Positions 6,974 to 15,011 of a DNA stretch of 64,000 bases are shown here, piece by piece. A program made the translations under genes and the position numbers. The number at the start of each line of letters is the position of its first letter. Within the stretch, counting starts at the first letter, position 1. The notes beneath the pieces are model-generated. The model was not told the DNA's origin. It saw only the letters and a list, made by a program, of their open reading frames with translations, and did not search any database. Source of the stretch: Aureispira sp964445645 (GTDB taxonomy: Bacteria > Bacteroidota > Bacteroidia > Chitinophagales > Saprospiraceae); the NCBI GenBank assembly GCA_964445645.1, contig CAYULH010000004.1, forward strand, positions 1 through 64,000, in the 5' to 3' direction.

Positions 6974-8425
6974 CTACGCCTCAAAAATCACATCCCCCAA
7001 ATCCGTATCGGTTCGTTGCTCCTCCCTCAAATCATCAATATCATTCAACTCTTGGGCAATGCGATCAAAGCGGTACATGATGGTATTTTGTTTATTCAGG
7101 TACGCCTCACCACCCAAATCGGATAGTGTATCGCGCATCACTGCATCTACAGTAGCCGCATCTAATTTTTCCTCGGTGGTTCGCTGGGCGTTGGCAACTT
7201 CTGTGAGCTTATCCAGAGGAATTTCGTGTACATGGTCGGCTCCTTGGTCGTAGGTTTGGAACACCACTTTCATGAGGCGTTTGCGGATGTTTAGCTCACG
7301 TTGTTGGCGTTTTAGGGGGCGGAGGCGCAACCAGCGCAGCAAGGGAATGAGGAAGAAACTGATGGAGTAGACCAAGGGAAAAATGCCAAACAAAACCATG
7401 CCTTCCATGCCTGCATCTAAGCCTGTAGGGCCCAAGTAACCGCCAAAGAGTAGCACCGCCGACATGACCAAATTGAAGGAATTGATAGCGATGATAGCAC
7501 CATTCCGACTATTGGAATTGCCCGTCAGCTCGTGTTCTGGCTCGTACTCATCCCAATACCACACCACCGGCTCCTCGCCTGCTCGGTTTTTGGCGCGAAT
7601 GAGTTGCCCAAAATCGCCGTAAAGCGTGCCATTGTCCGATATTTTGGCCTCGCCATTGAACAAAGCCAAGCATTCGGTCATGAAGTTTTCGGCTTCCTCT
7701 CTGCGCCAACCGGCCAAGGCTTGCACCTCTGAGGTCGTAATCAAGCCTTTATGCTCTCTCAGGAAGGTAGCCACCTCTTGGTTGTTGGCTAGAGGATCCA
7801 GCTTCACTCTGGGCGGCCCAAAAATAAAATCGTAGATGGAAGCCACAAAGCTCTTTTTGTCCTTGGGGTTCTTGGAGCGTTTGCGGCGTTTGAGTACGCT
7901 TGGTCTTTCTTGATAATGCTGGTATTTGTAGCCATAATCATCTTGTCGATAATAACGATTGTTGTACCCCATAATGGTATTCCATTCAAAAATAGAAAGA
8001 AATACCCGAAACAATACCGCAATGGCATCCCCTACGCCATCGCCATCCTCTGAGGAAACGGCCAATCCCAACAAGAGAATTAAAAAGATAAAAAAGTAAA
8101 TAATTAAGAACAGCGAGGTAAGCAGCTTGTAGAACAGTTGAAAGCCCTTCCAGAGCCATTGCACGAATTCTTGGAAACGCTCGCCCCACGTTTTTTTGTG
8201 ACGGCGTTGCAAGGTGGTTCCAAAATCATAAATCAAGTCGCCATTCTCCGTTACTTTGAGTTTGCTATCGTACTTGCCGAGCAAATCCTTGATGGCGATT
8301 TCTGTTTCAATGATGGGCATTCCTGTTACCGAAGAAGCATCTTCTAGGGTAAATTGCTTGCTGTTATTTTTCTGTACATATTTTTCTAAAACAACTAAAT
8401 TTGCTTTAGGGTCATCGTAGGCCAT
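6974..8425 (-). CDS. Membrane protein with two winged-helix-like modules, unknown function
   Basis: This 483-residue protein has two similar soluble modules. Residues about 8-72 (ending ..KLKVTENGDLIYDFGTTLQRR) and about 212-285 (ending ..AKISDNGTLYGDFGQLIRAK) each look like a small helical winged-helix unit finishing in a beta hairpin (xDNGxLxxDFGxL). Each is followed by hydrophobic membrane segments (about 92-125 with FLIIYFFIFLILLLG; about 315-375, two to three helices). A third hairpin, YLNKQNTIMYRFDRIAQEL, appears near the C-terminus, so a third module is possible. No signal peptide. I do not recognise a named family. The modules could sense or bind a partner, but this is only inference. 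Confidence 0.65.
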   Translation of the reverse strand: MAYDDPKANLVVLEKYVQKNNSKQFTLEDASSVTGMPIIETEIAIKDLLGKYDSKLKVTENGDLIYDFGTTLQRRHKKTWGERFQEFVQWLWKGFQLFYKLLTSLFLIIYFFIFLILLLGLAVSSEDGDGVGDAIAVLFRVFLSIFEWNTIMGYNNRYYRQDDYGYKYQHYQERPSVLKRRKRSKNPKDKKSFVASIYDFIFGPPRVKLDPLANNQEVATFLREHKGLITTSEVQALAGWRREEAENFMTECLALFNGEAKISDNGTLYGDFGQLIRAKNRAGEEPVVWYWDEYEPEHELTGNSNSRNGAIIAINSFNLVMSAVLLFGGYLGPTGLDAGMEGMVLFGIFPLVYSISFFLIPLLRWLRLRPLKRQQRELNIRKRLMKVVFQTYDQGADHVHEIPLDKLTEVANAQRTTEEKLDAATVDAVMRDTLSDLGGEAYLNKQNTIMYRFDRIAQELNDIDDLREEQRTDTDLGDVIFEA

Positions 8426-8615
8426 ATTATAATAATGAGACTAAGTATTGAAGTTATTGATAGGAATTGGGTAGGCGTGTGCAACATTAGTTTTACAGCT
8501 TTAAATATAGAATATTTACCAAGCTCAACCAAAGTTCTAATTGCTCAACACTAATTTAATCCAGCAAGTTCAAAGAATAACCAAAGCATACTCCCATAAG
8601 AGCAACAAAATTTAT

Positions 8616-8623
8616 TAGCTTTG
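8616..8623 (+). promoter_or_regulatory. -7 element upstream of the ZIP transporter gene
   Basis: TAGCTTTG matches the Bacteroidota -7 consensus TAnnTTTG, 60 bp before the ATG at 8683. No clear TTTG -33 element was found at 17-20 bp upstream. Confidence 0.5.
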
Positions 8624-8682
8624 TAGGCTAATTTAAAAACCCACCATATTCCCATTATTATTACTGATTTGTATTCTAAATT

Positions 8683-9507
8683 ATGAGCGAGAACCTCACT
8701 ATGGCGCTGGTATTAACCATTCTTGCTGGTCTATCTACAGGAATTGGTAGCCTCATTGCTTTTTTTATTCGTGACAAAAGTGTCAAACTCCTTTCGTTTT
8801 CGATGGGCCTGGCTGGTGGGGTCATGCTGTATTTGTCGTTTGTAGAAATGCTGCCCCATGCCACCCACGGCATTGCAGCTACCTTGGAGCATCCGCACGA
8901 TGGCAGTTGGTACGCCTTGCTTGCCTTTTTTGTGGGAATGCTTTTGGTGGGAGTCATTGACCACCTAATTCCCCACCACCACGAGCATCCAGACAGCATT
9001 TTAGCACTAGACCCGACCTTGGAGCAACAAAACCGACGACTTTTGCGTATAGGAACAATGACGGCAATAGCCTTGGCTATTCATAATTTTCCTGAAGGGG
9101 TTGCCACCTTTGTAGCGGCTTTGGAAGATCCACACTTGGGGGTAGCTATTGCGGTGGCTATTGCCTTGCACAATATTCCAGAGGGCATTGCGGTTTCTTT
9201 GCCCATTTATCATGCTACAGGCAATCGCAAAAAAGCATTTTGGTACTCCTTTGGCTCTGGATTGGTGGAGCCAATTGGAGCTATTCTAGGCTATTTTTTG
9301 CTGGCGGCTTATCTCACGCCTTTTGTAATGGGAATGCTCATGGCTGGCGTGGCAGGGATTATGGTGTTTATTTCTTTGGATCAATTGCTGCCTGCTGCCC
9401 AAGAATATGACGACCACAAACTATCCATTTATGGAGTGGTTTTGGGCATGTTGCTCATGGCTATTAGCCTCAATATTTTGGTCAGTCACCATGCTCATGT
9501 GCATTAA
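8683..9507 (+). CDS. zupT: ZIP family metal transporter (ZupT-like)
   Basis: The 274-residue polytopic protein has eight predicted hydrophobic segments. It carries the paired ZIP metal-site motifs IHNFPEGVATF (helix IV) and LHNIPEGIAVSLP (helix V), as in zinc importer ZupT. A histidine-rich loop, HHHEHP, lies between helices III and IV (about residue 97) and the C-terminus is SHHAHVH; both are likely metal-binding. The function is uptake of Zn2+ and possibly Fe2+, Mn2+ or Co2+ through the inner membrane. It precedes recR by 41 bp and may share its transcript. Substrate specificity cannot be read from sequence. Confidence 0.9.
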   Translation: MSENLTMALVLTILAGLSTGIGSLIAFFIRDKSVKLLSFSMGLAGGVMLYLSFVEMLPHATHGIAATLEHPHDGSWYALLAFFVGMLLVGVIDHLIPHHHEHPDSILALDPTLEQQNRRLLRIGTMTAIALAIHNFPEGVATFVAALEDPHLGVAIAVAIALHNIPEGIAVSLPIYHATGNRKKAFWYSFGSGLVEPIGAILGYFLLAAYLTPFVMGMLMAGVAGIMVFISLDQLLPAAQEYDDHKLSIYGVVLGMLLMAISLNILVSHHAHVH

Positions 9508-9548
9508 TTGTCTTTATTTTACAATAATCCTTTGCATCCATCTCGCTT

Positions 9549-10154
9549 ATGAATCTATCTTCTAAATTACTAGAAAACGCTGTAGAGGCTTTTGCTACCT
9601 TGCCGGGTATTGGCAAAAAAACAGCTTTGCGCCTAGCTTTGCACTTATTACAAGAAGATAAAATGGCTGTTCAGCAATTTAATGAGGCCATTACCAACAT
9701 GAAGCAACACATTCAATTTTGCAAGGATTGCCACAATATTTCTGATGAAGAAATCTGTAGTATATGTGCCTCGCCCAAGCGCGACAAAAGCACTATTTGT
9801 GTGGTAGAAAGCATCAAGGAAGTGATGGCTATTGAGAATACCCAACAATTTCATGGCGTGTATCATGTGTTGGGGGGTGTTATTTCGCCCATTGAGGGGG
9901 TTGGCCCCAATGACCTAAACATTAGTGACCTCATTACGAGGGTGCAAGAACAATCCGTTCAAGAACTCATTATGGCGATTAGTCCTACCATTGAGGGTGA
10001 AACCACCATCTTCTACATCTCCAAGCAGCTCAGTGAACATCCTGTTAAGATTTCGACCATTGCACGAGGGGTTTCTTTTGGTGGTGAATTGGAATATGCC
10101 GATGAATTGACCTTGGGTAGATCTATTTTGTCTAGGGTTAATTATCAGAAATAA
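9549..10154 (+). CDS. recR: Recombination mediator protein RecR
   Basis: The 201-residue protein has full RecR architecture: an N-terminal helix-hairpin-helix (LPGIGKKTALRLA, residues 18-30), a four-cysteine zinc finger (C58, C61, C70, C73), a Toprim domain starting at ICVVES, and the conserved YHVLGG and ARGVSFGGELEYADE near the C-terminus. It works with RecF/RecO to load RecA on gapped DNA. Length is normal. No dnaX/ybaB neighbour is present, unlike in many Proteobacteria. A hairpin at 10175-10190 follows. Confidence 0.97.
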   Translation: MNLSSKLLENAVEAFATLPGIGKKTALRLALHLLQEDKMAVQQFNEAITNMKQHIQFCKDCHNISDEEICSICASPKRDKSTICVVESIKEVMAIENTQQFHGVYHVLGGVISPIEGVGPNDLNISDLITRVQEQSVQELIMAISPTIEGETTIFYISKQLSEHPVKISTIARGVSFGGELEYADELTLGRSILSRVNYQK

Positions 10155-10174
10155 TAAAAAACTTTCCCTTCCCC

Positions 10175-10190
10175 CAGCCCTAAAGGGCTG
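10175..10190 (+). terminator. Possible terminator hairpin after recR
   Basis: CAGCCC-TAAA-GGGCTG forms a short GC-rich stem 20 bp after the recR stop. The T-run is weak (TCTTCTTA), so termination efficiency is uncertain. Confidence 0.4.
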
Positions 10191-10312
10191 CTCTTCTTAG
10201 CCTTCCAGAAAGCTACTTTTCGTTTGTAACAAAGTCTTTGCAAGTTCCGTAAACTGCCTTCCGAACAGGGCTGCCAACCGTGCAGCTTATTATTGGAACA
10301 ACATTAGAGATT

Positions 10313-11866
10313 ATGTTAGTAAAGACTTTTGCCAGTGCTGTAGAGGGCATTGATGCACAATTAATCACCATTGAGGTAAGTGCTGGAGGACAGATTGTAC
10401 AAGGCCGCCCCGGCTATTCCCTAGTAGGCTTGCCCGACAATGCCGTGCGTGAGGGCTATTGGAGAATTGAGACGGCTCTCAAACAAATTGGCTACAGAAT
10501 TCCCCGCATCAAGATCATTATCAATATGGCTCCTGCCGACCTCAAAAAAGAGGGTTCTTATTATGATTTGCCCATTGCTATTGGGGTTATGGCCTCCACG
10601 GCTCAACTGCCCGAAGAGCAGCTCAAGGATTATGTCATTATGGGCGAATTGTCCTTGGATGGTATCGTGCGCCCCATCAAGGGAGCCTTGCCCATTGCCA
10701 TACAGGCCCGAAAAATGGGCTTCAAGGGCTTGATTTTGCCCAAGGAGAATGCCAAGGAGGCGGCTATTGTCAATGACTTGGCCGTGTATGGGGTGGAGCA
10801 TTTGCAAGAAGTGGTGGATTTCCTTTTGGGGGATTTGGAATTGGAGCCAACAGTGGTCAATACACGAGAGGAGTTTGCTTATAACCAGACCTTGTTTTCC
10901 ATGAATTTTTCGGATGTGAAGGGACAGCGCAGCATTAAGCGTGCCATGGAAATTGCCGCTGCTGGTGGACACAATTTGATTTTGATAGGGCCACCAGGCG
11001 CAGGCAAAACCATGCTTGCCAAGCGTTTTCCCACCATACTGCCACCGCTCAACCTGAGCGAAGCCCTAGAAACCACCAAAATACATTCAGTGGTGGGCCT
11101 AATGCCTAGCAATTCGTCTCTGATTCATGAACGCCCCTTTCGGAATCCACACCATACTATTAGTGATGTGGCCTTGGTGGGTGGTGGCAATTACCCCCGC
11201 CCTGGCGAAATTTCATTGGCGCACAATGGAGTGTTGTTTTTGGATGAATTGCCCGAATTCAAACGCTCGGTCTTGGAGGTCTTGCGCCAGCCTATGGAAG
11301 CCCGCAAAATCACCATTTCTCGCTCCAAATTTACGGTAGATTATCCAGCCAGCTTCACCTTGGTGGCTTCCATGAATCCCTGCCCTTGCGGCTATTACAC
11401 GCACCCCGAAAAGGAATGTGTTTGCCACCCCAATGCCGTCCAAAATTACCTCAATAAGATTTCTGGCCCTTTGCTGGATCGAATAGACCTGCACATTGAT
11501 GTTAAGCCCATTGACTACCACGATTTATCAGACGAGCGACCACAGGAGAGCAGTGAAGCAATCCTAGAACGGGTAATTCAGGCTCGGAATCTCCAAACCA
11601 TTCGCTACCAAGAAGATCCCGAAATCCATTGCAATGCCCAAATGGGGGCTTCTTACCTAAGGCAATATTGCCAACTGGACAAGGCCAGCCAAAAACTCCT
11701 CCAACGAGCAATGGAGCATTACCAGCTCTCGGCTCGGGCTTACGATCGCATTCTCAAAGTGGCTCGTACGGTTGCCGACCTCGCCAATAAGGAGCAAATT
11801 TTGGCCGAGCATTTGGCAGAAGCCATTCAGTTTAGAAGCTTGGATAAGCAGAATTGGACGCATTAA
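10313..11866 (+). CDS. YifB/ComM family Mg-chelatase-like AAA+ ATPase
   Basis: The protein (517 residues from the ATG at 10313) has the N-terminal ChlI-like domain (FASAVEGI..ITIEV.. ASAGGQ-like opening, VGLPDNAVREG, INMAPADLKKEGSYYDLPIA), then a AAA+ core with Walker A IGPPGAGKTMLAKR (about residue 224), Walker B LFLDELPEF and the C-terminal Mg_chelatase_C part ending in RAYDRILKVARTVADL. A C4-type cysteine set, NPCPCGYY..ECVC, is typical. ComM homologues are hexameric helicases promoting branch migration in natural transformation. An in-frame ATG at 10280 exists, but 10313 (MLVKTFASAVEGI) matches the family N-terminus. Confidence 0.92.
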   Translation: MLVKTFASAVEGIDAQLITIEVSAGGQIVQGRPGYSLVGLPDNAVREGYWRIETALKQIGYRIPRIKIIINMAPADLKKEGSYYDLPIAIGVMASTAQLPEEQLKDYVIMGELSLDGIVRPIKGALPIAIQARKMGFKGLILPKENAKEAAIVNDLAVYGVEHLQEVVDFLLGDLELEPTVVNTREEFAYNQTLFSMNFSDVKGQRSIKRAMEIAAAGGHNLILIGPPGAGKTMLAKRFPTILPPLNLSEALETTKIHSVVGLMPSNSSLIHERPFRNPHHTISDVALVGGGNYPRPGEISLAHNGVLFLDELPEFKRSVLEVLRQPMEARKITISRSKFTVDYPASFTLVASMNPCPCGYYTHPEKECVCHPNAVQNYLNKISGPLLDRIDLHIDVKPIDYHDLSDERPQESSEAILERVIQARNLQTIRYQEDPEIHCNAQMGASYLRQYCQLDKASQKLLQRAMEHYQLSARAYDRILKVARTVADLANKEQILAEHLAEAIQFRSLDKQNWTH

Positions 11867-11974
11867 TTTTTCATCAATTAATGAAACATCTACCCCATTT
11901 CAAGGATTTATCTTTTGTTCAGAGTGATTTTTGAAGTAGGGTTGTATTTCGGGCTTTGTTTAGTAATAAGCTGA

Positions 11975-12066
11975 AAAACAAAAAGAGGAACTCAATTAAG
12001 AATTCCTCTTTTAAATCTTCTACTTGATTACGTTCTAATTAAAGAAGAGGCTTTATCAAGTCTATG
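11975..12066 (-). ncRNA. Candidate leftward small RNA with its own promoter and terminator
   Basis: On the minus strand a TATATTTG -7 element (12072-12079) is followed by about 90 nt. These contain a perfect 7-bp stem ACTTGAT/ATCAAGT (12055-12061 with 12022-12028) and then a 10-bp terminator stem (12003-12012 with 11981-11990) followed by TGTTTTTC. No ORF is present. The terminator arms could also serve the upstream yifB gene on the plus strand, but the T-tract is on the minus side. No -33 element was found, and no known RNA family was recognised. Confidence 0.35.
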
Positions 12067-12107
12067 TAGTACAAATATACACATAAATTTTCGATTTTGC
12101 GTAAAAT

Positions 12108-12788
12108 ATGAGAAATCAACTACGAAATAAGTATTTATCTAGACCAAGACATAATAGATACCTAAATGCAACTGGTAATGACAATAATAGAGCTAAAAGA
12201 TTATATAATGCTAATATAAGATTGGCACAAGCAACACATCCTATTTTAACTCAATTTGAAGTTGTATTAAGGAATAGTCTAAACCTTCAACTTTCGAGCT
12301 ACTTTTTAGATAGCGAATGGATTATAAATCAAAAAAGTGGTTTTATGAGCAGTAACTCTCTACGACAATCCAACTTTTTCTTAAGACGTTCTGTGCTAAA
12401 AACGGAGAATAAGTTGACTCTAAGAGCAATTCCAATTACAAGTGGAAAAATAATATCAGACCAAACATTTGGTTTCTGGATAGCTTTATTTCTCAGACAT
12501 CACTATTCTCTTATTGCAGGTCAACCTATTCATATATTTGTTAATAAACCAGCCACAGAAGATAGAGCAAGTATCTATTCAAAATTAGATAGCATACGAA
12601 ATTTTAGGAACAGGGTAAACCACTGTGAACCAATATGTTTCAATGGAAATAACATAAATTGTAATCAAGTTTTAGATACCAGAAGAAAACTATACCAACT
12701 TATAAAATGGATAGAACCTGAGTTAATTCCATTTTTTGAGGGGATTGATAATATCCAAAGTAAAGTGGATAACATCATGAGAATATGA
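12108..12788 (+). CDS. Abi-like HEPN-domain protein
   Basis: The 226-residue protein resembles the Abi_2/Abi-like family. It is an all-helical HEPN fold with LTQFEVVLRNSLN near residue 48, TFGFWIALF (about 120-128) and RNFRNRVNHCEPI (164-176), where R167..H172 is the Rx4H ribonuclease motif. HEPN proteins of this type act as RNases in abortive phage infection or toxin-antitoxin systems. No MNT-type or other partner gene is adjacent, so it is an orphan; self-regulation is unknown. The gene is noticeably more AT-rich than flanking housekeeping genes, consistent with horizontal acquisition. Confidence 0.75.
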   Translation: MRNQLRNKYLSRPRHNRYLNATGNDNNRAKRLYNANIRLAQATHPILTQFEVVLRNSLNLQLSSYFLDSEWIINQKSGFMSSNSLRQSNFFLRRSVLKTENKLTLRAIPITSGKIISDQTFGFWIALFLRHHYSLIAGQPIHIFVNKPATEDRASIYSKLDSIRNFRNRVNHCEPICFNGNNINCNQVLDTRRKLYQLIKWIEPELIPFFEGIDNIQSKVDNIMRI

Positions 12789-12941
12789 AAACAACTGAGG
12801 TTTATCAAAAAAAGAAGATACTCTGATTGGCTCAAGAAATGAATAAAAGAGGTAAAAAGGAGTTGGAGGTAACCTCACTGCTTATTCCTTTGGATAATAT
12901 ATTTTTCTCCATTCAAACCCACTTTTTCCATCAAAATCTAT

Positions 12942-12949
12942 TAGCTTTG
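12942..12949 (+). promoter_or_regulatory. -7 element of the fabI promoter
   Basis: TAGCTTTG fits the Bacteroidota TAnnTTTG consensus, 78 bp upstream of the fabI ATG. The segment 12789-13026 otherwise holds only a weak 61-codon ORF that I reject. Confidence 0.55.
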
Positions 12950-13026
12950 CAGCCAAATAATAGAAGTACTTATCTTAAACAGTACCTATTAACACTATTA
13001 TCACCTCACTAATTTACATTATTATT

Positions 13027-13827
13027 ATGCTATTAAAAGGTAAGAAAGGAATCATTTTTGGCGCATTGGATGACATGTCTATTGCTTGGAAAGTTGCTGA
13101 ATTGTGTGTCAAGGAAGGTGCGGAAATTGTATTGACCAATGCTCCTGTTGCGTTCAGAATGCGTGGCGATTCTAACATCAAAGTACTAGCAGAAAAATTG
13201 AATTGTGCTGCTATTCCTGCAGATGCTACACGCATGGATGACCTAGAAAAGTTGGTAGCTGAAAGCCAAGAGAAACTGGGTGGTAAATTGGATTTTGTAT
13301 TGCATTCTATCGGAATGTCTATCAATATTCGCAAAGGCAAGGAGTACACCGACTTGAACCACGACTTTATGCAGAAGTCTTTTGATATTTCGGCTTTGTC
13401 GTTTCACAAATTGATGCAGGTATTGTACAAGGCAGATGCGATGAATGCTTGGGGTTCTATTTTGGCCTTGACGTACATTGGCGCACAGCGTGTTTTTCCG
13501 CACTATGGGGAAATGGCCGAAGCCAAATCCTTGTTGGAGTCGTTTGCACGTTCTTTTGGTTATCATTATGGTACGCATAATAATGTGCGTGTGAATACCA
13601 TTTCTCAGTCGCCTACCATGACTACGGCTGGCACGGGGATTGAAGGGTTCCAAGATTTCTTGGATTATGCCGAAAAAATGTCGCCTTTGGGCAATGCTTC
13701 TGCTGAGGCTTGCGCCGAATATTGTATTTCGTTGTTCTCTGATTATACCCGCTATGTAACCATGCAGAATTTGTATCATGATGGCGGTTTTTCCAATATG
13801 GGGATGAATCCTGCTATTCAGAAATAG
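13027..13827 (+). CDS. fabI: Enoyl-[acyl-carrier-protein] reductase (NADH) FabI
   Basis: The 266-residue short-chain dehydrogenase-type enzyme catalyses the last step of each fatty acid elongation cycle. It has the FabI-specific nucleotide motif GALDDMSIAW (about residues 12-21), HSIGM (93-97), and the active-site pair Y160-x6-K167 with an upstream Y150, all as in FabI. Length is typical. Cytoplasmic. A 11-bp terminator follows at 13861-13902, so transcription is probably monocistronic. Presence of FabI implies sensitivity-type class (triclosan target), though residue-level resistance cannot be judged. Confidence 0.96.
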   Translation: MLLKGKKGIIFGALDDMSIAWKVAELCVKEGAEIVLTNAPVAFRMRGDSNIKVLAEKLNCAAIPADATRMDDLEKLVAESQEKLGGKLDFVLHSIGMSINIRKGKEYTDLNHDFMQKSFDISALSFHKLMQVLYKADAMNAWGSILALTYIGAQRVFPHYGEMAEAKSLLESFARSFGYHYGTHNNVRVNTISQSPTMTTAGTGIEGFQDFLDYAEKMSPLGNASAEACAEYCISLFSDYTRYVTMQNLYHDGGFSNMGMNPAIQK

Positions 13828-13860
13828 GGCGATGGCATTTGGCTGTCTTTGATTTCTATA

Positions 13861-13902
13861 AAATTGGTATTGTGCTTCTATTGGGGCGAATACCAATTTT
13901 TT
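13861..13902 (+). terminator. Rho-independent terminator of fabI
   Basis: AAATTGGTATT (13861-13871) pairs with AATACCAATTT (13889-13899) and is followed by further T residues to 13902. Confidence 0.75.
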
Positions 13903-13950
13903 GCTTTATCTTGGGGGCGTTTTATACTCCTATACTGATAATCCAATAAG

Positions 13951-14760
13951 ATGAACATGCCTACCATTCAGCAATTATCTATTGTTATTCCTGCTTATAA
14001 TGAGGGAAAGACTATTCATTTGATTTTGGATAAGGTGAAGGCGGTACAACTGGCTCAAAACATTCAGAAGGAGGTTATTATTGTGAATGATTGTTCTACG
14101 GATGAAACAGAAACGGCCATTCTGAATTACAAAAAAAACAACCCTGAACTCCCTATTCAATACTACAAACACGAGGTCAACCAAGGCAAAGGGGCAGCCC
14201 TGCACACCGGCATCCAAAAAGCCACAGGCGAGTACCTCATCATTCAGGATGCCGATTTGGAATACGATCCAGCCGAGTACAACCACCTGCTCCAACCCAT
14301 CCTTAGTGGCAATGCCGATGTGGTGTATGGCTCTCGTTTTATGGGGGGCAATCCACATCGAATTTTGTTTTTTTGGCACAGCATAGGCAATAAGCTGCTC
14401 ACCTTCTTATCCAATATGAACACCAATCTGAACCTAACAGATATGGAAACTTGTTACAAGTTGTTTGATACCAAAATGCTGCAAAGTCTTACGCTCACCG
14501 AAAAGCGGTTTGGTTTTGAGCCTGAGGTAACGGCCAAGATTGCGAGAATACCCAAGGTGCGAATTTATGAGGTGGGGATTTCTTATTATGGTAGAACCTT
14601 TGAGGAGGGCAAAAAAATCAACTGGAAAGATGGGGTGCGGGCGATTTATTGCATTGCCAAATTCAACCCTCTAGCCACTATTAAGAACACGCTTATTGTA
14701 GGGCTGCTCTTTGTTATCCTTTTGTCTATTTTAATTGGAATAGTAAAAATCTTTGTGTGA
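13951..14760 (+). CDS. Family 2 glycosyltransferase, DPM1-like
   Basis: The 269-residue protein starts with SIVIPAYNEGKTI, then NDCSTDET, the donor-binding DxD-like IIQDADLEYDP (about residues 95-105) and VYGSRF, followed by DMETCYKLF and GFEPEVTAKI. This order is typical of dolichyl-phosphate-mannose-synthase-like GT2 enzymes that glycosylate a lipid carrier. One hydrophobic C-terminal segment (TLIVGLLFVILLSILIGIV) anchors it in the membrane. The stop TGA at 14758-14760 ends about 27 bp before the promoter of the methionine riboswitch transcript. Confidence 0.88.
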   Translation: MNMPTIQQLSIVIPAYNEGKTIHLILDKVKAVQLAQNIQKEVIIVNDCSTDETETAILNYKKNNPELPIQYYKHEVNQGKGAALHTGIQKATGEYLIIQDADLEYDPAEYNHLLQPILSGNADVVYGSRFMGGNPHRILFFWHSIGNKLLTFLSNMNTNLNLTDMETCYKLFDTKMLQSLTLTEKRFGFEPEVTAKIARIPKVRIYEVGISYYGRTFEEGKKINWKDGVRAIYCIAKFNPLATIKNTLIVGLLFVILLSILIGIVKIFV

Positions 14761-14787
14761 GAACTTGGATTTTGTAGCAATACCCTG

Positions 14788-14795
14788 TAGCTTTG
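14788..14795 (+). promoter_or_regulatory. metZ: Promoter for the SAM riboswitch-metZ transcript
   Basis: TAGCTTTG is a -7 element, with a TTG (14765-14767) at about 20 bp upstream as possible -33. It lies about 35 bp before the riboswitch P1 stem, as expected for a short leader start. Confidence 0.6.
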
Positions 14796-14830
14796 TTGTT
14801 GCAAATTTGTTACTAATAATCAAAATATAT

Positions 14831-14916
14831 TGCTTATCGAGAAAGGTGGAGGGACTTGCCCTGCGAAACCTTGGCAACCTGCAACTCGCAAGGTGCCAAC
14901 TCAAGCCAGATAAGAC
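14831..14916 (+). promoter_or_regulatory. SAM-I (S-box) riboswitch aptamer
   Basis: The segment has the S-box layout. P1 is CTTATC (14833-14838) pairing with GATAAG (14909-14914). Next come the conserved GAGAAAGGTGGAGGGAC, the CCTTGGCAACCTGC core and GGTGCCAACTC before the closing P1 strand. It lies 95 bp upstream of the OsmC-MetZ gene, so S-adenosylmethionine is expected to repress methionine synthesis. Downstream, CCCC-TACATG-GGG (near 14934-14947) could be part of the expression platform; whether control is by termination or by blocking translation is not clear. Confidence 0.92.
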
Positions 14917-15011
14917 AAATAACCAAGCAGCTCCCCCTACATGGGGTTCAAGGCTGGTTCTTGTTGCAATGGCCTTTTGCTCGATTGGCATCTGTTTAAT
15001 CTTTCAGTATT

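Noticed and set aside
12827..13012. 61-codon ORF between the Abi-like gene and fabI
   Set aside because: It covers the fabI -7 element, has no recognised motif and its composition looks like intergenic sequence.
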